DNA of 13,027 nt, taken from assembly GCA_007571115.1 (NCBI GenBank), contig RKSA01000176.1, positions 1 through 13,027 on the forward strand, given 5' to 3'. Each line of letters begins with the position of its first letter. Within the stretch, counting starts at the first letter, position 1. Made by a program: the position numbers and the translations under genes. This stretch comes from Gammaproteobacteria bacterium. Lineage in GTDB: Bacteria > Pseudomonadota > Gammaproteobacteria > Pseudomonadales > Pseudohongiellaceae. Positions 7,123 through 13,027 of this stretch are shown in pieces. Below the pieces are notes generated by a model, which saw only the letters and a list, made by a program, of their open reading frames with translations, searched no databases and had not been told where the DNA came from.

Positions 7123-7151
7123 TTGCCATCGGTTCGATCTGGGCGTAGCAT
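7123..7151 (+). promoter_or_regulatory. Sigma70-like promoter of the receptor/oxidase operon
   Basis: TTGCCA (7123-7128) and TAGCAT (7146-7151) are separated by an ideal 17 bp. Transcription would begin near 7158, leaving a leader of about 120 nt before the ATG at 7279. No riboswitch or attenuator structure was recognised in that leader. Confidence 0.5.
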
Positions 7152-7162
7152 GAGCCCTATAC

Positions 7163-7176
7163 GCATAACAATATGC
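7163..7176. promoter_or_regulatory. Inverted repeat GCATA-N4-TATGC, operator-like
   Basis: A perfect 5-bp inverted repeat with an ACAA centre lies just downstream of the predicted transcription start, inside an AT-rich patch. That position suits a repressor. The sequence does not reproduce the full OxyR spacing of four ATAG-type blocks, so binding by the upstream LysR protein is not shown. Confidence 0.4.
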
Positions 7177-7265
7177 AATACTGACGGAACATAGCGACGC
7201 TGCATGGCGGTTTCGCCGCTTGGTGTCGCCGACCCCGGGCTCGATGCCTGCAATCGATACTTGGC

Positions 7266-7271
7266 GAGGAA
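7266..7271 (+). promoter_or_regulatory. Ribosome binding site of the TonB-dependent receptor
   Basis: GAGGAA lies 7 nt before the ATG at 7279. It favours this start over the in-frame ATG at 7204, which has no such site and would put 25 uncharacteristic residues before the signal peptide. Confidence 0.7.
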
Positions 7272-7278
7272 CCGAATC

Positions 7279-9681
7279 ATGCGCCATCCTTCCAATCCCC
7301 ATTGGCCATTGCTCGCGGCAGCCGCTGCGGCATTGGCCTTGAGCGCCCCAGCGAACGCCCAGCAAAACCAGATCGAGGAAATCTTCGTCACCGCGCGCAA
7401 GGTCGAGGAAAGCCTCAACGACGCCCCGGTGACGGTTTCGGCCTTCACCGCCGCCAATGTCGAGCAGCTCGACCTGAACAGCGTCGCCGACATCGCGCGC
7501 TTCACGCCGGGGCTGAGTTTCTCCAGCGCCTTCGGCCGGGCCACCGAGCGGCCGGTGATCCGCGGCCAGGGCAATGTCCTTGCCGGCGTGCAGTTTGGCG
7601 TCGAAAGCGGCGTCGCCTATTTTGTCGACGGCATGTACTACGCCGGCGACATCCAGAGCCTCGACATGTCGACCCTCGAGCGCGTCGAGGTCATCAAGGG
7701 GCCGCAAAGCGCGCTGTACGGCCGCAACACCTATTCCGGCGCGATCAATTTCGTCACCCAGCGCCCGGGCCGGGAGTTTTTCGGCAAGGTCCGCGTTCGC
7801 GGCCTCGGCTCGGGGGAGCACGACATCGTTGCCAATGTCAGCGGGCAGCTTGTCGACGACGTGCTCGCCATTCGCGCTGCGGCCCGCCACTACGAGTTCG
7901 GCGGCCAATGGAACAACGAGGTGACGAACCAGACTGTCGGCCAGGAGGAGACGAGTTCCCTGAACGTCGCCCTCGACTGGATTCCGAATGAAAGGCTGTC
8001 GCTGACGGGTCGCATCCAGTACCAGCGGGACGACGACGGCACCCGGCCCTTTTTCCTGCAATCGGCGGCCGAGAACAACTGCTATCCGGGATTCCGCTCG
8101 CTAGCGTTCTGGCCCCGGGTCGAAAGCGCCAATCGCAACCAGTACTACTGCGGTGAAATCAAGGCCGGGCCCATCGCTCTCAACGACGGTCCCGACGCCG
8201 ATGGCGTGCCCAATGCCCTGCCCGGAATCAACGCCGGCAGCACGTTTTTCGGCAATGTCTACTCGACTGCGCAAGGAGTGGCGTTCAGCGGTGTCAGGCG
8301 CGATCTCGGCATCCTTGCCCTGCAGGCGGCTTACGAGCTCGATTTCGGCGGCACCCTGAACCTGCAAGTCTCGCGCCGCGACGAAGACCGCGATACCGGT
8401 TCCGATTCGGACCATGGCCCGGTCAACTTCTTCCTTGGCCCCGAGTCGTTCTTCGCCCTCACCGCAAAGAACGAGTACGAGGAAACCTCCTTCGAGCTCC
8501 GCCTCGACTCGGCCGCCGATGCTGCGCTTCGCTGGAGCGCTGGCGTGTTCCATTACGATCTCGTGGACGACAGCTCGGACATCATCCCCGGCGCCATCAC
8601 CCCCAGCGGCACCGACAACCACATAACCAACGTGGCGGTATTCGGCTCGGTCGCGTGGAACATTTCCGAACGCGCCGCGGCAACCATCGAATTGCGCTAC
8701 GCCGACGAGGAAAAGCTGCAGGACGACCTTGACGCCGACGGTGCGCTCGAGTTCTCCGGAGCGTCGACCTTCACCAGCATCACCCCCCGGATCACCTTCG
8801 ACTACCGGCTCAGCGATGCGGCGATGCTTTACGGCATCTACTCCGAAGGGCTCAAGCCCGGCGGGCTGAACGGCGCCATCGGCAACAACATCGGCCGGCC
8901 AAGCTACGATGAGGAGGAGTCGAGAAATCTCGAAGGCGGAATCAAGACATCGCTGCTCGACGGCCGGGCGCAGCTCAACCTGGCGCTGTTCTGGTCGGAT
9001 ATCGACAAGTACCAGCTCACCACTCCCGTGGCCGACCCCGACGGCGCGCTCAACTCGGTGGTCACCAACCAGGCCGATGGCGAAGTCCTCGGGCTGGAAG
9101 TCGACCTGCTCGCGCGGCTCGGCGACAGCACCTCGGTCGGCCTGAGCTATGCACTGGCCGACTCCGAGTTCACGAGTGGCTGCGACGAGTTCCAGTGGAC
9201 CCTGACCAGCGGCGGCGGGCGCTTCACCGGCGACCCGGCGACCTCGATGAACCCGAATGGCATGGGGAACTGCTCGGTGGCAGGAAACCAGTTCCCGATG
9301 GGCTCGCGGCACCAGGCGAGCGCCTTCCTCAGCCATTCGCGGCCGTTGGCGAACGGCCTCGAGTTCTTCTCCAATGTCAACGTCAGCTATGAATCGAAGC
9401 GGTACACGCAACTGCACCAGCTCTCGTACACCGGGGCGGCGACGCTGGTCGGCGCGAGGCTTGGCGTGCAGGGCGAGAACTGGCGCCTCGCACTGCTCGG
9501 GCGCAACCTGACCAACGAGGACGCGGCGGTTCTGGCAACTCGCTGGCTGCAAATCCCCTATTTCAGCTTCGCCTCGCTCAATGTCGCTCCGGAGACTGCC
9601 GACCGGGGTTCGCCACGCGCCTTCTTCGCCCTGCCGCGCCGCGAGCGCCAGGTCGGGCTGGAACTCAGCTTTGACTGCTGA
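7279..9681 (+). CDS. TonB-dependent outer-membrane receptor
   Basis: The 800-residue product imports a ligand across the outer membrane using TonB energy. A signal peptide (hydrophobic 11-22) ends in SAPANA with cleavage after residue 27. A TonB box, IEEIFVTA, follows at 32-39. The plug domain runs from about 45 to 165 and carries FTPGLSF, VIRGQG (93-98), YFVDGMYY, LERVEVIKGPQSALYGRN (133-150) and GAINFVTQRPG, all standard for the family. The rest is beta-barrel with alternating aromatic strands. The last strand ends LELSFDC, so two residues follow the usual terminal phenylalanine. The plug type resembles receptors that take up organic molecules as well as iron chelates, and the ligand cannot be read from sequence. 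It is first in an operon whose next gene starts inside its last codons. The linkage to two flavin oxidases and a hydrolase suggests the imported compound is oxidised and cleaved rather than being a siderophore. Confidence 0.95.
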   Translation: MRHPSNPHWPLLAAAAAALALSAPANAQQNQIEEIFVTARKVEESLNDAPVTVSAFTAANVEQLDLNSVADIARFTPGLSFSSAFGRATERPVIRGQGNVLAGVQFGVESGVAYFVDGMYYAGDIQSLDMSTLERVEVIKGPQSALYGRNTYSGAINFVTQRPGREFFGKVRVRGLGSGEHDIVANVSGQLVDDVLAIRAAARHYEFGGQWNNEVTNQTVGQEETSSLNVALDWIPNERLSLTGRIQYQRDDDGTRPFFLQSAAENNCYPGFRSLAFWPRVESANRNQYYCGEIKAGPIALNDGPDADGVPNALPGINAGSTFFGNVYSTAQGVAFSGVRRDLGILALQAAYELDFGGTLNLQVSRRDEDRDTGSDSDHGPVNFFLGPESFFALTAKNEYEETSFELRLDSAADAALRWSAGVFHYDLVDDSSDIIPGAITPSGTDNHITNVAVFGSVAWNISERAAATIELRYADEEKLQDDLDADGALEFSGASTFTSITPRITFDYRLSDAAMLYGIYSEGLKPGGLNGAIGNNIGRPSYDEEESRNLEGGIKTSLLDGRAQLNLALFWSDIDKYQLTTPVADPDGALNSVVTNQADGEVLGLEVDLLARLGDSTSVGLSYALADSEFTSGCDEFQWTLTSGGGRFTGDPATSMNPNGMGNCSVAGNQFPMGSRHQASAFLSHSRPLANGLEFFSNVNVSYESKRYTQLHQLSYTGAATLVGARLGVQGENWRLALLGRNLTNEDAAVLATRWLQIPYFSFASLNVAPETADRGSPRAFFALPRRERQVGLELSFDC

Positions 9682-11122
9682 ACCGACCAAGCCCGGAAGC
9701 CCCGGCAAGCTGATCGGCCGACGGCGCTTTCTCGGCGCCGCCATCGCTGCCGCTGCGGCGACAGCGCTGCCACGAGCGATCCGCGCCCAAGGGCGCCGGG
9801 TCGCGGTTGCCGGAGCGGGTCTTTCCGGCCTTCATGCGGCGCTGATGCTCGAGCAGGCCGGCTACGAGACCGTCGTCATCGAAGGCCGTGACCGCGTTGG
9901 CGGCCGCGTGCTGACCCTCGACGATGTTCCCGGCAGCCCCGAAGCCGGCGGCAGCCAGATCGGCTCGAACTACCGCAGGCTGCTCGCCTCTGCCGCGCAG
10001 CTCGGTGTCGAACTCGCGCCACCGACCGCGAGGGACGCCTTGCCAATGAACTACCTCATCGATGGAGTCGTTGAAACGAGGCAGAGCTGGCGGCTTTCGC
10101 CGCGCAACCCTTTTCCCGAAGCGCTGCAGCAGATCACTCCCGACCGGCTCGCCAGCTTCCTGTTGCGCGAGCCGCCTTTTGCGCAGACTTCCGACTGGCA
10201 CGACAACAGCATGGCCGAGCACGATGTTGCCGCAAGCGCCTGGCTTCGCGAGCAGGGCCTCAACGACGCGGCGCTCGCCCTGGTCGATGCCAACAACAGC
10301 TATGGCAACACCCTGGCGGGAACTTCGCTGCTCAGCCTGTATCGGGTCGTCGCCGGCTTCCAGCGCGGCGCGAGGGAGGGAGCTTCGCTGCTTGCAGTGA
10401 CGGGCGGCAACATGCGGCTTCCCGAAGCCATGGCGGCGAACCTGCAAGGCCCAGTCCTGCTTGGCGAAACCGTCACCGAAGTCGCCAGCAATGGCGGCGG
10501 CGTGACGATTCGCTGCGCGAGCGGCCTGGCGATCGAGGCCGACGCGGCGATCATGAGCCTGCCCGTTCCAGCGCTGCGCCCGATCAGCTTCAGTCCTGCC
10601 CTGCCGGCGAGGCAGCGCGAAGCCCTCGACAGCATCGCTTTCAACAAGGTGACCCAGGCATATCTGAGCGCTTCGGCCGAGGACTGGGAATCCTCGGCAA
10701 TCCCCGGCTCGGTCTGGTCGGATGCCGAATTCGGCAGGCTATTCGCGCGCCGTGCAGCCGACAGCGGCGAGGTCTTCGCCACGGTCTGGATCAATGGCGA
10801 CGACTGTGATCGCTATGAGGCCCTGCCCGAAGCAGAGGCAAGCGAGCGCATCCTCGCCGACATCGCCAAGATCTGGCCCGACTCCCAAGGCAAGTTGCGC
10901 TCCCACGCCCTCGTTCGCTGGGGCGCCGACCGGTTCTGCCGGGGAAGCTGGCCGGCCTGGCAGGCAGGCCAGATCGGGCGCTACTTCGAAGCGCTGCGAC
11001 AGCCCGCGAATGGCGTTCACTTCGCTGGCGAGCATACCGCCTCGGAATTTTCCGGAATGGAGGGGGCATTCGAATCCGGCGAACGCGCCGCTCGCGAAGT
11101 CATGGCGACAGCAGGCTGGTGA
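9671..11122 (+). CDS. Tat-exported flavin amine oxidase
   Basis: This FAD-dependent oxidase of the monoamine oxidase fold has about 483 residues. A twin-arginine motif, GRRRFLG (16-22), precedes a hydrophobic alanine-rich segment and a likely cleavage near residue 39, so it should be exported folded with FAD. The Rossmann motif GAGLSG is at 48-53, followed by VVIEGRDRVGGRV (68-80). The C-terminal FAD motif (FAGEHTASEFSGMEGAFESG, ending near residue 470) is intact. The start is chosen as TTG at 9671, overlapping the receptor stop by 11 bp with GGA 8 nt upstream. No ATG lies between there and the Tat motif, and an in-frame ATG at 9581 lies deep inside the receptor gene. Known relatives oxidise amines, amino acids or alkaloids; exported relatives such as NicA2 pass electrons to a cytochrome c. 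The substrate is unknown, and use of a cytochrome acceptor here is inference. Confidence 0.9.
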   Translation: MTAEPTKPGSPGKLIGRRRFLGAAIAAAAATALPRAIRAQGRRVAVAGAGLSGLHAALMLEQAGYETVVIEGRDRVGGRVLTLDDVPGSPEAGGSQIGSNYRRLLASAAQLGVELAPPTARDALPMNYLIDGVVETRQSWRLSPRNPFPEALQQITPDRLASFLLREPPFAQTSDWHDNSMAEHDVAASAWLREQGLNDAALALVDANNSYGNTLAGTSLLSLYRVVAGFQRGAREGASLLAVTGGNMRLPEAMAANLQGPVLLGETVTEVASNGGGVTIRCASGLAIEADAAIMSLPVPALRPISFSPALPARQREALDSIAFNKVTQAYLSASAEDWESSAIPGSVWSDAEFGRLFARRAADSGEVFATVWINGDDCDRYEALPEAEASERILADIAKIWPDSQGKLRSHALVRWGADRFCRGSWPAWQAGQIGRYFEALRQPANGVHFAGEHTASEFSGMEGAFESGERAAREVMATAGW

Positions 11123-12699
11123 GCGAGGCGGCGAGCGCAACAGCGCTGCCCGGGCGGCTGCGCGAATTGCTCGGCAGCGAGGCCGTCAGCGAGGATGCCG
11201 ACGCTCGCGAGCTGCTTTCCCAGGATATCTTCAGCCACGGCTCGCGCGCCGGGCTCGTCGTTCGCCCGGCGAGCATCGAGCAATTGCAGACTGTGGTTGC
11301 CGAGGCTGTCTCGGCCGGTCGAGCCATCGTCGCCCGGGGCGGCGGCATGTCGTACAGCAGCGGCTATGTTCCCGCCGAGTCCGACGCGGTGCTGATCGAC
11401 ATGCGCGCCATGAACCGGGTTCGCGAAATCGACCAGCACGACATGCACGTCACCGTGGAGGCCGGAGCGAGCTGGCGCGAATTGCACGAAGCGCTTTCGG
11501 GAAGCGGCTTGCGCACCCCGTACTGGGGAACCTTGTCGGGAATTCATGCCACGGTCGGCGGCAGCCTTTCGCAGAACAGCATTTTCTGGGGCTCGGGGCA
11601 TTACGGCTCGGCGGCCGACTCGGCGCTCGGCCTCGCGGTGGTGCTCGCCGACGGTTCGTTGCTGCATACCGGCGCCGCTGGCCAGCGCAACTCGAGCCCC
11701 TTCTTTCGCCAGCACGGTCCCGACCTGACCGGGCTGTTCTGCGGCGACTGCGGCGCACTCGGCGTCAAGGCCACGGCGACCTTGCGCCTCGTTCCCGAAC
11801 TCGATGGCAAGGCCTTCGGCTCGTTTGCCTTCGAGGATCATTGCTCCATGCTCGCGGCGATGGCCGAAATCTCGCGCCAGGATCTGGCGATGGAATGCTT
11901 CGGCTTCGATCCGTTCCTGCAACGCCAGCGCATGCGCCGCGAGAGCCTCGCCAGCGACGCGAAAAGCCTGCTCGGCGTGATGAAGAGCGCCGGCAATGTC
12001 GGCAAGGCACTTGCCGACGGTGCGCGAATCGCCATGACGGGGCGCAATTTCATGGATGACGTCGAATGGTCCTTCCACGTCATGATCGAGGACCGCAACG
12101 CCGCTGGCGCCAGCGAACGACTCGCGCAAACGCGCCAGATCGCCGCCGCTCATGGCGGCAAGGAACTGCCGCCGACGATCCCGCAAGTGCTGCGCGCCAA
12201 CCCCTTCGGCCCCCTCAACAATATCATCGGGCCCGACGGCGAGCGCTGGGTTCCGGTCCATGGCGTGTTTCCGCATTCCCGGGCGCTCGAAGCGATGGAT
12301 GCGATCATCGAGCTGTTCGCCGATCACGAATCGAGCCTGGGCGAGCACGAAATCGGCGTCGGCTATCTGCTGACGACCGTCGCGACGAATTGCACGGTCC
12401 TGGAGCCAGTGTTTTTCTGGCCCGATTCCCTCGATGCGATTCATCGCGCCAGCGTCGAGCCCGCAGTGCTCGGAAGGATCCGCAGTTTCCCGGAAAATCG
12501 CGCCGCCAGGGCTGCGGTGGGCGAAATCCGCGCACTGCTGATCGAGCTGTTCAGCAAGCTCGGAGCAGCGCACTTGCAGCTCGGCAAGTCGTATGCGTAT
12601 CGCGAAGGGCTGCGACCAGCGAACTGGCGGCTGATCGAGGCGCTGAAGCGCGAACTCGATCCAGGGCGCCGCTTGAACCCCGGAGTGCTGGGGCTATGA
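11119..12699 (+). CDS. FAD-linked oxidoreductase, GlcD/vanillyl-alcohol-oxidase superfamily
   Basis: The product is 526 residues without a signal peptide, so probably cytoplasmic. The N-terminal PCMH-type FAD-binding domain covers about 40-230. It includes VVRPASIEQLQTVV (47-60), the pyrophosphate loop ARGGGMSYSSG (72-82), VTVEAGASWRELHEAL (111-126), ATVGGSLSQNS (144-154) and GLFCGDCGALGVKATATLRL (205-224). The C-terminal half fits a FAD-oxidase cap domain and ends in LDPGRRLNPGVLG, the usual closing signature of the GlcD and D-lactate dehydrogenase branch. Such enzymes oxidise hydroxyacids, alcohols, phenols or amines. The active-site residues do not allow a substrate call, and covalent FAD attachment cannot be judged. 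The GTG start at 11119 overlaps the amine oxidase stop (GTGA), so expression is probably coupled. It presumably acts on a product derived from the imported compound, which is inference from operon order. Confidence 0.9.
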   Translation: MSEAASATALPGRLRELLGSEAVSEDADARELLSQDIFSHGSRAGLVVRPASIEQLQTVVAEAVSAGRAIVARGGGMSYSSGYVPAESDAVLIDMRAMNRVREIDQHDMHVTVEAGASWRELHEALSGSGLRTPYWGTLSGIHATVGGSLSQNSIFWGSGHYGSAADSALGLAVVLADGSLLHTGAAGQRNSSPFFRQHGPDLTGLFCGDCGALGVKATATLRLVPELDGKAFGSFAFEDHCSMLAAMAEISRQDLAMECFGFDPFLQRQRMRRESLASDAKSLLGVMKSAGNVGKALADGARIAMTGRNFMDDVEWSFHVMIEDRNAAGASERLAQTRQIAAAHGGKELPPTIPQVLRANPFGPLNNIIGPDGERWVPVHGVFPHSRALEAMDAIIELFADHESSLGEHEIGVGYLLTTVATNCTVLEPVFFWPDSLDAIHRASVEPAVLGRIRSFPENRAARAAVGEIRALLIELFSKLGAAHLQLGKSYAYREGLRPANWRLIEALKRELDPGRRLNPGVLGL

Positions 12700-13027
12700 G
12701 CAAGCGCTCGTACCTCGATCTGGCGGATGGCAGCCAGACCCATGTGCGCCGCCACGGCAACGGCAGGCCATTGGTCTTGCTGCACCCATCGCCGCTTTCC
12801 TCGAAGTGGCTCGAACCGGTGCTGCAAATCCTGCCTGGGGACGTCGAGGGAATCGCTGCCGACACGCCGGGCTACGGCGCTTCGGACCCATTGCCGGAAA
12901 CGGCAGGTGCGGGCCTCGACGGATACGTTGCCTGGCTCAGGGAGCTGGTCGCGGCCCTCGGCGAGCGCCGCATCGGGCTGTACGGTTCGGCGACGGGCGC
13001 CCAGATCGCCATCGAATTCGCCCGCGC
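12696..13027 (+). CDS. Alpha/beta-hydrolase fold protein, truncated by window edge
   Basis: The first 110 residues are visible and the frame is open at the right edge. The ATG at 12696 overlaps the previous stop (ATGA), and GGAG lies 10 nt upstream. Alpha/beta-hydrolase landmarks appear in order: LVLLHPSPLSS (26-36, oxyanion-hole region), DTPGYGASD (55-63), and the nucleophile-elbow region GLYGSATGAQIA (about 94-105). Aligned with the normal G-x-S-x-G elbow, the central residue is alanine (G-S-A-T-G), with serine one place earlier. I recall relatives with G-x-H-T-G at this position, so this may belong to a branch that does not use a classical serine nucleophile. It may cleave or rearrange the product of the two flavoenzymes, but its reaction is unknown. 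The acid and histidine of any catalytic triad lie beyond the window. Confidence 0.85.
   Translation, partial: MSKRSYLDLADGSQTHVRRHGNGRPLVLLHPSPLSSKWLEPVLQILPGDVEGIAADTPGYGASDPLPETAGAGLDGYVAWLRELVAALGERRIGLYGSATGAQIAIEFAR

Noticed and set aside
7157..7194. OxyR-type binding site (CTAT ... ATAG) near the receptor promoter
   Set aside because: Only scattered CTAT and ATAG words occur; the four-block spacing of the OxyR consensus is not met.
7204..7278. Upstream in-frame ATG for the receptor
   Set aside because: It would add 25 residues before a good signal peptide and has no ribosome site, while the ATG at 7279 has GAGGAA at 7 nt.
8101..9744. A 547-codon minus-strand open frame across the receptor gene
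   Set aside because: The plus strand clearly encodes a receptor barrel here; the opposite frame is a codon-bias shadow without recognisable motifs.
11017..12573. A 518-codon minus-strand open frame across the FAD oxidoreductase
   Set aside because: It lies opposite a gene with clear FAD-binding motifs, and its translation has no recognisable domain order.

Overview
The window is GC-rich, densely coded bacterial DNA. It most likely comes from a proteobacterium with an outer membrane: it encodes a TonB-dependent receptor, a Tat-exported flavoenzyme, a MauG-type di-heme cytochrome and an OxyR-like regulator. A gammaproteobacterium would fit, but that is inference and the species cannot be read from the sequence. 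No tRNA, rRNA, CRISPR array, insertion sequence or phage gene was seen.

Left part (1-3203, minus strand): a two-gene unit. The upstream gene encodes a 617-residue coiled-coil protein of unknown function with a distinctive C-terminal domain. The downstream gene is an SNF2-type helicase running off the left edge. Its reading frame is broken at about 340-360, and the spacing of its family signatures suggests that a central block is also missing. The pair resembles modules found in defence or genome-maintenance loci, but no known system could be named.

Middle (3204-7047, plus strand): a short divergent control region holds back-to-back sigma70-like promoters around a perfect palindrome. It leads into a secreted FixH/YtkA-like protein overlapping a MauG/cytochrome c peroxidase-type di-heme protein by 4 bp. 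Next come an OxyR-like LysR regulator that retains both redox cysteines at OxyR spacing, and nadC (quinolinate phosphoribosyltransferase). Peroxide chemistry is the likely link between the cytochrome and the regulator.

Right part (7048-13027, plus strand): a 231-bp control region contains direct repeats, a good promoter and an operator-like inverted repeat. It is followed by a tightly overlapping operon: TonB-dependent receptor, Tat-exported flavin amine oxidase, GlcD-type FAD-linked oxidoreductase, and an alpha/beta-hydrolase cut by the right edge. Every junction overlaps by 4 or 11 bp. The layout reads as a dedicated uptake-and-oxidation pathway for an unidentified, perhaps amine-containing, compound. 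The hydrolase is odd because alanine occupies the usual nucleophile position.
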